From the NCBI GenBank assembly GCA_031262085.1, contig JAISIN010000076.1:1-45287 (forward strand): a DNA stretch of 45,287 nucleotides. The letters run 5' to 3'. This DNA comes from Prevotellaceae bacterium. Its GTDB lineage: Bacteria; Bacteroidota; Bacteroidia; Bacteroidales; Bacteroidaceae. The notes under the pieces were generated by a model. It was not told the DNA's origin. It ran no database searches and saw nothing but the letters and a program-made list of their open reading frames with translations. Made by a program: the position numbers and the translations under genes. Shown in pieces: positions 1 to 8,260 of the stretch (within the stretch, counting starts at the first letter, position 1; each line of letters starts with the position of its first letter).

Positions 1-51
1 CTTTTTTAAGACGAACGTTAGAGAAAGGCGTGTTTTTTTGATAAGTACAGA

Positions 52-80
52 GTTGATTTATAGAAGAGTAGATACTTTTG
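52..80 (+). promoter_or_regulatory. Putative promoter of the CRISPR array
   Basis: A perfect Bacteroidetes -7 element (TACTTTTG, 73-80) ends two bases before the first CRISPR repeat. A weak -33-like GTTG lies at 52-55, 17 bp upstream. Transcription would start at or just inside repeat 1 and run rightward, which makes the left side the leader side. The motif match is seen; its activity is inferred. Confidence 0.55.
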
Positions 81-82
81 CA

Positions 83-781
83 GTCGCGGCGCTAATTCCA
101 TTACAACAAGGATTAAGACATAATCTCAACTTTGGTGCTGTCTTTGGGAAGATACGGTCGCGGCGCTAATTCCATTACAACAAGGATTAAGACTCTGCTG
201 GAAATGGCTCGCAGAATTTCCATCGGGAAGTCGCGGCGCTAATTCCATTACAACAAGGATTAAGACCCCGCAGATCTCTTCAATATAAGCGTCTTCCGGA
301 TCGGTCGCGGCGCTAATTCCATTACAACAAGGATTAAGACGTTGAGATGCTGACTTTGATCCTTGATACGTTTAGTCGCGGCGCTAATTCCATTACAACA
401 AGGATTAAGACGCAATCAATTTGTTTACCACCTTTCGGAATTAACTAATGTCGCGGCGCTAATTCCATTACAACAAGGATTAAGACTCAGCGGTTGTAAG
501 TGGTTTGAGTTTGCCATTAACTACGTCGCGGCGCTAATTCCATTACAACAAGGATTAAGACACGAAAAGAATCGCCGAAACAATAACTGGATTTACCGTC
601 GCGGCGCTAATTCCATTACAACAAGGATTAAGACGATAAAGCCGGTCGTGCACACTGCGAAAAGTATACCGAGTCGCGGCGCTAATTCCATTACAACAAG
701 GATTAAGACTGTGGGTTGTCACTCATTTCTATTTCGAGAAACGAGTCGCGGCGCTAATTCCATTACAACAAGGATTAAGAC
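83..781 (+). CRISPR. CRISPR array, 10 repeats and 9 spacers
   Basis: Ten identical 37-bp repeats begin GTCGCGGCGCTAATTCC and end CAAGGATTAAGAC. Repeat starts are 83, 157, 230, 304, 375, 450, 525, 598, 673 and 745. The nine unique spacers are 34-38 bp. I see no degenerate terminal repeat, so the array looks recent or well maintained. Within the repeat, TTACAACAA and the TAATTCC/GGATTA pair give only weak dyad symmetry. The 3' end ATTAAGAC resembles the 8-nt 5' handle of ATTGAAAC-type repeats, which fits rightward transcription and the promoter just upstream. No cas gene is in the window, so any would have to lie to the left or elsewhere, and subtype cannot be assigned. A reading frame crosses the array but is an artefact of the repeats. 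Confidence 0.98.
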
Positions 782-800
782 AAGGGGGCATGCCCCCTTG
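781..800. repeat. 20-bp perfect palindrome at CRISPR array end
   Basis: The last base of the final repeat begins a perfect palindrome (CAAGGGGGCA followed by its exact reverse complement), then CTATTGTTTTTAT. It may terminate the pre-crRNA, since a GC-rich dyad is followed by a T-rich stretch, or it may be the remnant of a spacer. A loopless dyad would have to open several central pairs to fold as RNA. Confidence 0.7.
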
Positions 801-1031
801 CTATTGTTTTTATACGGTAAGCCCTGTTGTGCCTGTGAGCGATAGTTTCTGTTTGATGGCTACTACCTTGCCAAGGTACTAAGAGATCCATCGACTCTTA
901 TTAAAACAAGACAATCTCCTTTCTACAATCCGAATTATAAAAACATTTTCTGTTTTATAGTTACAATATACTATTTAACCGTTCAATATTAACAATAATT
1001 CGGCAAGGTGCCATAAAAAAGAGATAAATGT
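801..1031. other. Intergenic region between CRISPR array and gmd
   Basis: I find no gene here. It contains a small inverted repeat (TACCTTG, C, CAAGGTA at 864-878) and an AT-rich stretch from about 930 to 1000 leading into the gmd promoter. Confidence 0.5.
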
Positions 1032-1062
1032 TTTGCAGTAACGTAGAAAATAGCGACTTTTG
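1032..1062 (+). promoter_or_regulatory. Promoter of gmd with overlapping dyad
   Basis: TTTG (1032-1035), 19 bp, then GACTTTTG (1055-1062), one mismatch from the TAnnTTTG consensus. The -7 element lies inside an inverted repeat, TAGCGAC (1051-1057) and GTCGCTA (1065-1071), which could be an operator or could form at the start of the transcript. Confidence 0.6.
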
Positions 1063-1109
1063 TCGTCGCTAACAGACTTGTTTTTTTAATATTTTATCTA
1101 TAAATCATA

Positions 1110-2183
1110 ATGAAAATAGCATTAATCTCCGGCATCACCGGTCAAGACGGTTCCTTTCTGGCGGAATTTCTATTGCAAAAAGAGTATGAAGTACACGGCA
1201 TCTTGCGTCGCTCGTCATCTTTTAACACCGGACGTATCGAACATCTCTATTTTGATGAATGGGTACGCGACATGAAGCAGAAACGACTTGTCAACTTGCA
1301 TTATGGAGACATGACCGACAGTAGCTCACTCATCCGCATCATACAACAAGTGCAACCCGATGAGATCTACAACCTGGCAGCACAGAGCCACGTTAAGGTA
1401 TCGTTCGACGTTCCGGAATATACCGCCGAGGCCGATGCCATCGGCACCCTTCGCATGCTCGAGGCAGTACGTATACTGGGATTGGAAAAGAAAACCAAAA
1501 TATACCAGGCATCTACCTCCGAACTATACGGAAAGGTACAAGAAGTACCGCAAAAGGAAACCACCCCATTTTATCCCCGTTCGCCTTATGGCGTAGCCAA
1601 ACAATATGGCTTCTGGATTACCAAGAACTATCGCGAGAGCTACGACATGTATGCCGTAAACGGCATTCTCTTCAACCACGAAAGCGAACGACGGGGCGAA
1701 ACTTTCGTGACCCGCAAGATTACGTTGGCTGTAGCTCGCATCGTACAAGGATTTCAAGACAAACTATATCTGGGTAATCTCGATTCGCTGCGCGACTGGG
1801 GTTATGCCAAAGACTACGTAGAGTGTATGTGGCTCATTCTGCAACACCCCACCCCCGAAGATTTCGTGATTGCTACCGGCGAGATGCATACCGTGCGCGA
1901 GTTTGCCACATTGGCATTCAAAGAAGCCGGTGTAGACATTCGTTGGGAAGGCTCGGGCGTAGAAGAAAAAGGCATCTGCACCAAGACCGGTCAGGTACTG
2001 GTCGAAGTTGACCCCAAATACTTCCGACCCGCCGAGGTAGAGCAGCTGATGGGCGATCCCACCAAAGCCCGCACCCTGCTGGGATGGAACCCCAACAAAA
2101 CCAGCTTTCCGGAGTTGGTGAAGATTATGGTAGCCAACGATATGCGCTTCGTGAAGAAGCTGCACCTGAGAGCTAATCTGTAA
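1110..2183 (+). CDS. gmd: GDP-mannose 4,6-dehydratase
   Basis: Converts GDP-D-mannose to GDP-4-keto-6-deoxy-D-mannose, the first step of GDP-L-fucose synthesis, in the cytoplasm. The 357-aa length is normal for the family. The Rossmann glycine motif GITGQDGS (residues 8-15) binds NADP. The extended-SDR catalytic set is present: T136 and E138 in STSELYG, Y160 and K164 in SPYGVAK. The [17 protein letters not shown] segment typical of Gmd substrate binding is also there. The next gene, fcl, starts 21 bp after the stop and performs the following steps, so the two are almost certainly one operon. Transcription probably starts from the near-consensus promoter about 50 bp upstream. No frame problems are seen. 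Confidence 0.98.
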   Translation: MKIALISGITGQDGSFLAEFLLQKEYEVHGILRRSSSFNTGRIEHLYFDEWVRDMKQKRLVNLHYGDMTDSSSLIRIIQQVQPDEIYNLAAQSHVKVSFDVPEYTAEADAIGTLRMLEAVRILGLEKKTKIYQASTSELYGKVQEVPQKETTPFYPRSPYGVAKQYGFWITKNYRESYDMYAVNGILFNHESERRGETFVTRKITLAVARIVQGFQDKLYLGNLDSLRDWGYAKDYVECMWLILQHPTPEDFVIATGEMHTVREFATLAFKEAGVDIRWEGSGVEEKGICTKTGQVLVEVDPKYFRPAEVEQLMGDPTKARTLLGWNPNKTSFPELVKIMVANDMRFVKKLHLRANL

Positions 2184-2204
2184 ACACGAAAACCTTCGGA
2201 TTCT

Positions 2205-3281
2205 ATGATCGATAAAAATGCCAAGATATATATTGCCGGTCACCGGGGATTGGTAGGATCGGCTATCTGGAATAACCTGCAAAGCAAAGGCTACATCAAC
2301 CTCGTGGGTAAAAGCCATGCCGAGCTGGACTTAATGGACGGCGTAGCCGTCCGCCGCTTTTTCGACGAAGAGCAACCGGAATATGTTTTCCTGGCTGCTG
2401 CCTACGTGGGAGGAATCATGGCAAACAACACCTATCGCGCCGACTTTATCTACCGAAACCTGCAAATTCAGCAAAACGTTATCGGCGAAAGTTTCAGGCA
2501 CGACGTGAAGAAGCTGCTCTTTTTGGGCAGCACCTGTATCTATCCGCGCGACGCCGAGCAGCCGCTGAAAGAGACATCACTACTCACCGCACCGCTGGAA
2601 TACACCAATGAGCCTTACGCCATTGCCAAGATTGCAGGATTGAAGATGTGCGAAAGCTTCAACCTGCAATACGGAACAAACTACATTGCCGTAATGCCCA
2701 CCAACTTATACGGTCCTAACGATAACTTCGACTTGGAACGCAGCCACGTACTGCCCGCCATGATACGCAAGACTCATTTGGCACACTGCCTGATGAACAA
2801 CCGGTGGAACGAAATACGTCAAGACCTGAACCGACGACCCGTAGAGGGAGTAAACGGCGACTTCAGCAATGAAGCCATCAAGCTGATACTATATAAATAT
2901 GGTATAACCGACGGCGAACTGAAGCTATGGGGCACCGGAACGCCCATGCGCGAATTTCTGTGGAGCGAAGAGATGGCAGATGCCAGCGTATTCGTCATGG
3001 AAACAGTCGACTTTAAAGATACCCGGCAACCCGGCGACAAGCAAATACGAAACTGTCACATCAACATCGGTACCGGAAAAGAAATATCCATCCGTGCACT
3101 TGCCGAACTGATTATTTCGGTGATAGGATACCAAGGAACGCTGACCTTCGACAGCAGTAAACCCGACGGAACCATGCGAAAGCTAACCGACCCGTCGAAA
3201 CTGCACGCTTTAGGCTGGCATCACCACATTGATATCGCAGAAGGAGTGAAGCAACTCTACCAATGGTATCTTGACTTCTAA
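2205..3281 (+). CDS. fcl: GDP-L-fucose synthase
   Basis: Epimerises and reduces GDP-4-keto-6-deoxymannose to GDP-L-fucose, completing the pathway begun by gmd directly upstream. It is an NADPH-dependent short-chain dehydrogenase/reductase. Visible motifs are GHRGLVG (residues 12-18) for the dinucleotide, S109 in GSTCIYP with the adjacent conserved cysteine C111, and Y138/K142 in YAIAK. At 358 aa it is longer than the E. coli enzyme (about 320 aa); the extra sequence is an insertion after the RSHVLPAMI motif (around residues 195-225), a form I know from Bacteroidetes homologues. GDP-fucose could feed the polysaccharide cluster at 20571-30743 or surface-protein fucosylation; the sequence does not decide. 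Confidence 0.97.
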   Translation: MIDKNAKIYIAGHRGLVGSAIWNNLQSKGYINLVGKSHAELDLMDGVAVRRFFDEEQPEYVFLAAAYVGGIMANNTYRADFIYRNLQIQQNVIGESFRHDVKKLLFLGSTCIYPRDAEQPLKETSLLTAPLEYTNEPYAIAKIAGLKMCESFNLQYGTNYIAVMPTNLYGPNDNFDLERSHVLPAMIRKTHLAHCLMNNRWNEIRQDLNRRPVEGVNGDFSNEAIKLILYKYGITDGELKLWGTGTPMREFLWSEEMADASVFVMETVDFKDTRQPGDKQIRNCHINIGTGKEISIRALAELIISVIGYQGTLTFDSSKPDGTMRKLTDPSKLHALGWHHHIDIAEGVKQLYQWYLDF

Positions 3282-3324
3282 ATAAAATCTTTATCAATGC
3301 GATTATTATTCCTCATAAAATACA

Positions 3325-3332
3325 TACCTTTG
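3325..3332 (+). promoter_or_regulatory. -7 promoter element, first acyl-CoA synthetase
   Basis: Perfect TACCTTTG element 45 bp before the start codon. No good TTTG -33 box is visible. It gives the synthetase gene transcription independent of gmd-fcl. Confidence 0.55.
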
Positions 3333-3377
3333 CAAAGTCTACTGCTAATTGTCCGATTTTAAACAACATAGTCTGCT

Positions 3378-5036
3378 ATGAACAACAGTTTTATTGCCTA
3401 TATAGAAGATAGCGTCAAGAAGAATTGGGATTATCCCGCTCTGACTGACTATAACGGTATCACCTTGCAATACAAGGATGTAGCCCGTAAAATAGAAAAA
3501 GTGCATATCATCTTCGAGATGAGTGGTATCAAGCCGGGAGACAAAATCTCCATCTGCGGACGCAACAGCTCTCACTGGGGCGTTACTTTTTTAGCTATCA
3601 TCACCTATGGAGCAGTAGCTGTACCCATTCTGCACGAATTTAAAGCCGACAATGTGCACAACATCGTCAATCACTCAGACTCACGCCTACTCTTTGTAGG
3701 CGACCAAGTCTGGGAGAATCTGAACGAAGCGGCTATGCCGCTGCTGGAAGGCATTATGTCGATGACCGATTTTACCATACTCGTGTCGCGCACAGAGAAG
3801 ATAGACTATGCGCGTGCACACCTCAACGAACTCTTCGGCAAGAAGTATCCCCGCAACTTCCGACGCGAACACATCGCCTACTACAAAGACCATCCCGACG
3901 AGCTGGCAGTGATCAACTACACATCGGGCACAACCAGCTACTCCAAAGGCGTCATGTTGCCCTTCCGCAGTTTGTGGGCAAACATCACTTTCGCTCTCGA
4001 AGCCTTGCCGCTCAATCCGGGTGACAAAATCATCTCCATGTTGCCCATGGCACATATGTACGGGCTGGCGTTCGAGTTTCTGTTTGAGTTTACCATGGGA
4101 TGCCACATCTATTTTCTCACCCGCATACCCAGCCCGAAGGTTATCTTCCAAGCATTTGCCGAAGTAAAGCCTCACCTGATTATTGCCGTGCCGCTCATTA
4201 TTGAGAAGATCATCAAAAAGAATGTACTGCCCAAATTAGAAACCACCACCATGAAGGTGCTGCTGAAGACCCCTATCATCAGCAAAAAAATCAAGTCGGC
4301 AGTACGCCAGCAGGTAGTCAACGCCTTCGGCGGCGAGTTTGTTGAAGTAGTAGTCGGCGGGGCTGCCTTCAATCAAGAGGTCGAACAGTTCATGCGTATG
4401 GTGGAGTTTCCATATACGGTAGGATACGGCATGACCGAATGTGGTCCGCTCATCTGCTACGAATACTGGAGCAAGTTCAAACAAGGCTCGTGCGGTAAAC
4501 CCATTCATCGGGTAGAGGTGAAGATTCTATCGCCCGACCCGGAAAACATTCCCGGAGAAATCATCTGTCGCGGTCCTAACGTGATGCTGGGATACTACAA
4601 AAACGAAGAAGCTACCGCAGCCGCCATCGACAAAGACGGATGGCTCCATACCGGCGACATCGGCTTAATGGATGCCGCCAAAAACGTGACCATCAAAGGA
4701 CGCACCAAAAACCTGCTGCTGGGCGCCAACGGGCAGAACATCTACCCCGAAGAGATTGAAGACAAACTCAACAATATGCCATACGTCTCCGAAAGCATCA
4801 TCGTACAACAAAACCAAAAGTTCGTAGGGCTGGTGTACCCCGACTTCGACGACGCATTCGCCCACGGACTGAAACAGGAAGATATTGAACGCATTATGGA
4901 AGAAAACAGAGTAGCCCTCAATGACACACTACCCGCATACAGCCAAATCTCGAAAATGAAAATTTATCCCGAAGAATTCGAGAAAACACCCAAACGTTCC
5001 ATCAAACGCTTCCTTTACATGGAAGCAAAAGGATAA
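3378..5036 (+). CDS. AMP-binding long-chain fatty acid-CoA ligase, copy 1
   Basis: Activates a fatty acid to its CoA thioester through an acyl-adenylate (ANL superfamily, cytoplasmic or membrane-associated). The 552-aa protein has the AMP-binding P-loop YTSGTTSYSKG (181-191), motif GYGMTECGP (349-357), the hinge-region motif GWLHTGDIG (421-429) and the C-terminal lysine motif KTPKRSIKRF (536-545), whose lysines include the likely catalytic one. The acyl chain length accepted cannot be read from the sequence. The following gene is a close paralogue of exactly the same length, so this is a tandem duplication. Possible roles are recycling of lipid A or phospholipid acyl chains, or activation of host or dietary fatty acids. 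Confidence 0.93.
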   Translation: MNNSFIAYIEDSVKKNWDYPALTDYNGITLQYKDVARKIEKVHIIFEMSGIKPGDKISICGRNSSHWGVTFLAIITYGAVAVPILHEFKADNVHNIVNHSDSRLLFVGDQVWENLNEAAMPLLEGIMSMTDFTILVSRTEKIDYARAHLNELFGKKYPRNFRREHIAYYKDHPDELAVINYTSGTTSYSKGVMLPFRSLWANITFALEALPLNPGDKIISMLPMAHMYGLAFEFLFEFTMGCHIYFLTRIPSPKVIFQAFAEVKPHLIIAVPLIIEKIIKKNVLPKLETTTMKVLLKTPIISKKIKSAVRQQVVNAFGGEFVEVVVGGAAFNQEVEQFMRMVEFPYTVGYGMTECGPLICYEYWSKFKQGSCGKPIHRVEVKILSPDPENIPGEIICRGPNVMLGYYKNEEATAAAIDKDGWLHTGDIGLMDAAKNVTIKGRTKNLLLGANGQNIYPEEIEDKLNNMPYVSESIIVQQNQKFVGLVYPDFDDAFAHGLKQEDIERIMEENRVALNDTLPAYSQISKMKIYPEEFEKTPKRSIKRFLYMEAKG

Positions 5037-5085
5037 AGAGATGAATAATTAGGAAGTAAAGAGTAATAAAAACGTCTTATTATTG

Positions 5086-5116
5086 TTTGCTAACCAATAA
5101 GAATGCTCTATATTTG
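5086..5116 (+). promoter_or_regulatory. Consensus promoter, second acyl-CoA synthetase
   Basis: TTTG (5086-5089), 19 bp, TATATTTG (5109-5116): a textbook Bacteroidetes sigma-ABfr promoter in the 116-bp gap between the duplicated synthetase genes. It supports the start codon at 5153 over the in-frame ATG at 5135, which would leave only about a dozen bases of leader. Confidence 0.75.
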
Positions 5117-5152
5117 CACAGTTTCTAACAAAATGTGCAAATTATAACTACT

Positions 5153-6811
5153 ATGGAACAAAGCTTCATTGCTTATGTCGAAGACAGTATCAAGCAACAT
5201 TGGGATTTGGATGCATTGACCAACTATAATGGTGCTACATTGCAATACAAAGATTTGGCTCGAAAGATCGAGAAAGTACATATTATCTTGGAAAACAGTG
5301 GTATATGCCAAGGCGATAAAGTAGCCATCTGCGGGCGAAACAGTTCGCACTGGGGCGTTGCATTTCTCGCCACACTGACCTACGGGGCAGTAGCTGTTCC
5401 TATCTTGCATGAGTTTAAAGCCGACAATGTACACAATATTGTCAATCACTCCGAAGCCAAGTTGCTGTTTGCAGGCGATCAAGTATGGGAGAACCTGAAC
5501 GAGAGCGCCATGCCGTTATTAGAAGGCATCATGGCGATGACCGATTTCACCATTCTGGCATCGCGCAGTAAAAAGCTGGATTACGCACGCGAACACCTGA
5601 ATGAGTTGTTCGGCAAAAAGTATCCTAAAAACTTCCGACGCGAACATATCAACTATCACAAAGACCAGCCCGACGAACTGGCTGTTATCAACTACACATC
5701 GGGTACCACCAGCTACTCGAAAGGTGTCATGCTACCTTACCGCAGTCTCTGGTCGAACACCAGATTCGCATTCGAAGTGTTGCCGCTCAAACCGGGCGAC
5801 AAGGTTATCTCCATGCTGCCGATGGCACACATGTATGGCATGGCATTCGAGTTTCTCTACGAGGTGGCGTGCGGTTGCCATGTATTCTTCCTCACCCGCA
5901 TCCCCAGCCCGAAGGTTATCTTCCAAGCTTTTGCCGAAGTAAAACCACGCATTGTCATAGCTGTGCCGCTTATCATCGAAAAGATTATCAAGAAGAACGT
6001 GCTCCCCAAGTTAGAGACCCCAACCATGAAGATGCTGCTGAAAACCCCTATCATCAGCAAGAAAATCAAGTCGGCGGTCTGCAAGCAGGTAGTACAAGCC
6101 TTTGGTGGCAACTTTGTAGAGATTATCATTGGCGGAGCCGCGTTCAATCAGGAAGTAGAGCAATTCCTGCGCAAAATAGAATTTCCCTATACCGTGGGCT
6201 ACGGCATGACCGAATGTGGTCCCATCATCTGCTACGAAGATTGGAGCCGCTTCAAGCAAGGCTCGTGCGGAAAAGCGGCGCCACGCATGGAAGTGAAGAT
6301 CTTATCGCCGGATCAGGAACACATCCCGGGCGAGATTATATGCCGCGGTCCCAACGTCATGCTGGGCTACTATAAAAACGAAGAGGCTACCCGCGACGCA
6401 CTCGATGCCGACGGATGGCTGCACACCGGCGACTTGGCGCTGATGGATAAAGAAGGCAACGTCACCATCAAAGGGCGAAGCAAGAATATGTTACTGGGGG
6501 GTAACGGGCAAAACATCTATCCCGAAGAGATAGAAGACAAGCTGAACAACATGCCCTACGTTTCCGAAAGTATCATTGTGCAACAGAACGAACGCTTGGT
6601 AGGATTGGTCTATCCCGACTTCGACGATGCCTTTGCTCACGGCTTGACACAAGACGACCTTGCGCGGGTCATGGAAGAGAATCGTGTAGCCCTCAACACC
6701 ACCCTACCCGTCTACTGCCAGATATGGAAGATGAAAATCTATCCCGAAGAGTTTGAAAAGACACCCAAACGCTCCATCAAACGATTCCTCTATCAAGAGG
6801 CTAAAGGATAA
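5153..6811 (+). CDS. AMP-binding long-chain fatty acid-CoA ligase, copy 2
   Basis: Paralogue of the preceding gene with the same domain order: P-loop YTSGTTSYSKG near residue 181, GYGMTECGP near 349, GWLHTGDLA near 421 and C-terminal KTPKRSIKRF. I chose the ATG at 5153 because the protein then begins MEQSFIAYVED, aligning with MNNSFIAYIED of copy 1, and both are 552 aa. The in-frame ATG at 5135 adds six residues with no counterpart. Differences between copies cluster in short segments, for example residues 236-246 (CGCHVFF against MGCHIYF) and 375-380, so a change of acyl specificity is possible but unproven. It has its own consensus promoter and may be expressed differently from copy 1. Confidence 0.93.
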   Translation: MEQSFIAYVEDSIKQHWDLDALTNYNGATLQYKDLARKIEKVHIILENSGICQGDKVAICGRNSSHWGVAFLATLTYGAVAVPILHEFKADNVHNIVNHSEAKLLFAGDQVWENLNESAMPLLEGIMAMTDFTILASRSKKLDYAREHLNELFGKKYPKNFRREHINYHKDQPDELAVINYTSGTTSYSKGVMLPYRSLWSNTRFAFEVLPLKPGDKVISMLPMAHMYGMAFEFLYEVACGCHVFFLTRIPSPKVIFQAFAEVKPRIVIAVPLIIEKIIKKNVLPKLETPTMKMLLKTPIISKKIKSAVCKQVVQAFGGNFVEIIIGGAAFNQEVEQFLRKIEFPYTVGYGMTECGPIICYEDWSRFKQGSCGKAAPRMEVKILSPDQEHIPGEIICRGPNVMLGYYKNEEATRDALDADGWLHTGDLALMDKEGNVTIKGRSKNMLLGGNGQNIYPEEIEDKLNNMPYVSESIIVQQNERLVGLVYPDFDDAFAHGLTQDDLARVMEENRVALNTTLPVYCQIWKMKIYPEEFEKTPKRSIKRFLYQEAKG

Positions 6812-6842
6812 AGGCGACAGCCGGCTCATGCGAACAAACAGG

Positions 6843-8156
6843 CTAATGGTAACTGTCGACTACCATTTTTATCACGAACAATACATCTATTATATATATA
6901 GCCAAAGGAACCTCCAGCGCTTTTCCCGTAAACACTCTGATGAACAGATAGCTCAACAAGCCGAAGACGATGCCTTCGGCTATGCTGTATGTAAAAGGCA
7001 TGAAGATAATCGTGAGAAACGCCGGAAGAGCCACGCTCATATCGCTGAAATCGATCTTCGTAATCGGTTCTAACATGAAGAGACCAACCACAATCAGTGC
7101 CGGAGCAGCGGCTGCCGAAGGTACGATCAGAAACAACGGAGCAAAAAAGAGCGACAGAACAAAAAACAGGGCAGTACTGACAGCCGTCAAACCGGTACGC
7201 CCACCGGCAGCTACACCCGCAGCACTCTCTACATAAGCGGTTACGGTACTAGTACCCAAAACGCCTGCCAACGTGGTACCGACAGAATCGGACATCAACG
7301 CCTGTTTAAAACGCAGATGGTGCGACCCATCATCGACCAGATCGGCGCGCTTCATCATGCCGATGAGCGTACCTACCGTATCGAACAGATTCACAAACAG
7401 CAGCGTGAAGACAATGAACAGCATATCGAACGAAAAGATATGCGTGGTATCAAACTGAAAGACCAAAGGAGCGAGCGAAGGAGGTATACCTACAATGTTG
7501 CCCGACGGGAAATGCACATCGCCCGTAAGCGCACCAAACAACGTAGCTGCCACAATACCTATCAGTATGGCGCTGCGCACCTTGAGAACGTAGAGCACCA
7601 CCGTCACCAACAAACCGAACATGGCTATCCAGACAGAATGTGACGACAAATCGCCCAACGCGAGAAACGTCGAAGGATTGGATACCACAATACCGGCATT
7701 GGTCAATCCGATCAACGACAGAAACAACCCTATCCCCACAGGAATAGCATCTTTCAACACCGAAGGGATGCTTTGTACGATCAACTCGCGTACCTTAAAC
7801 AAGGTGAGCAGAATAAATATAATGCCCTCAATAAACACCGCCGTCAGAGCGAACTGCCATGAGTAGCCCATCACGCCACAAATGGTAAATGCGAAGAAAG
7901 CATTCAGTCCCATACCGGGCGCCTGGGCAATAGGAAGCCGCGCATACAGCCCCATCAACAGCGTAGATATGATGGTCACAACACACGTAGAGGTAAACAA
8001 TGCTTCCTTATCCATTCCCGCGTTGGAAAGAATGTCGGGGTTGACTACCAAAATATACGACATGGTAAGAAACGTGATAAAACCTGCCATCAACTCGCGC
8101 CGAACGTTCGTCCGGTGCTCTTCCAGTTTGAAAAAACGCTCAAGCAAGTGCTTCAT
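6843..8156 (-). CDS. NCS2 purine permease, AzgA/GhxP-like
   Basis: An inner-membrane nucleobase:proton symporter, probably for adenine, guanine or hypoxanthine. The 437-aa protein is almost entirely hydrophobic, with many transmembrane segments. It opens with the family signature RRELMAGFITFLTMSYIL and LPIAQAPGMGLNAFF, typical of the AzgA branch of NCS2 rather than the uracil/xanthine branch. A central VNLFDTVGTLIG segment carries conserved polar residues of the substrate path. It is transcribed leftward and converges with the acyl-CoA synthetase 31 bp away. It is divergent from the radical SAM gene on its other side. Exact substrate is not resolved. Confidence 0.92.
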   Translation of the reverse strand: MKHLLERFFKLEEHRTNVRRELMAGFITFLTMSYILVVNPDILSNAGMDKEALFTSTCVVTIISTLLMGLYARLPIAQAPGMGLNAFFAFTICGVMGYSWQFALTAVFIEGIIFILLTLFKVRELIVQSIPSVLKDAIPVGIGLFLSLIGLTNAGIVVSNPSTFLALGDLSSHSVWIAMFGLLVTVVLYVLKVRSAILIGIVAATLFGALTGDVHFPSGNIVGIPPSLAPLVFQFDTTHIFSFDMLFIVFTLLFVNLFDTVGTLIGMMKRADLVDDGSHHLRFKQALMSDSVGTTLAGVLGTSTVTAYVESAAGVAAGGRTGLTAVSTALFFVLSLFFAPLFLIVPSAAAAPALIVVGLFMLEPITKIDFSDMSVALPAFLTIIFMPFTYSIAEGIVFGLLSYLFIRVFTGKALEVPLAIYIIDVLFVIKMVVDSYH

Positions 8157-8180
8157 TGTAGTACTTTATAAAAATGTGGG

Positions 8181-8188
8181 CAAATATA
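8181..8188 (-). promoter_or_regulatory. -7 element of the purine permease gene
   Basis: The plus-strand CAAATATA reads TATATTTG on the minus strand, a perfect -7 element about 25 bp before the permease start codon. I see no -33 TTTG at the usual distance. Confidence 0.5.
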
Positions 8189-8227
8189 CTATTATTTATT
8201 CATGCCACCTTACCGGATTTAAACGAT

Positions 8228-8235
8228 TATCTTTG
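8228..8235 (+). promoter_or_regulatory. -7 element of the YhcC-like radical SAM gene
   Basis: Perfect TATCTTTG. It lies downstream of the longest open-frame ATG at 8174, which argues that translation begins later, at the TTG at 8261. Confidence 0.55.
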
Positions 8236-8260
8236 CACGCTCAAAACAATACTATCTACA

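Noticed and set aside
83..781. Self-targeting spacers
   Set aside because: I noticed no spacer matching elsewhere in the window while reading, but this was not an exhaustive comparison, so no claim is made.
363..845. 160-codon open frame on the plus strand with repeated ALIPLQQGLR and SITTRIKT strings
   Set aside because: It lies over the CRISPR array; the repeated peptide is just the translated repeat, and frame changes follow spacer length.
8174..8260. Upstream ATG extension of the YhcC-like radical SAM gene
   Set aside because: The -7 promoter element lies inside it and the extra 29 residues do not resemble the family N-terminus.
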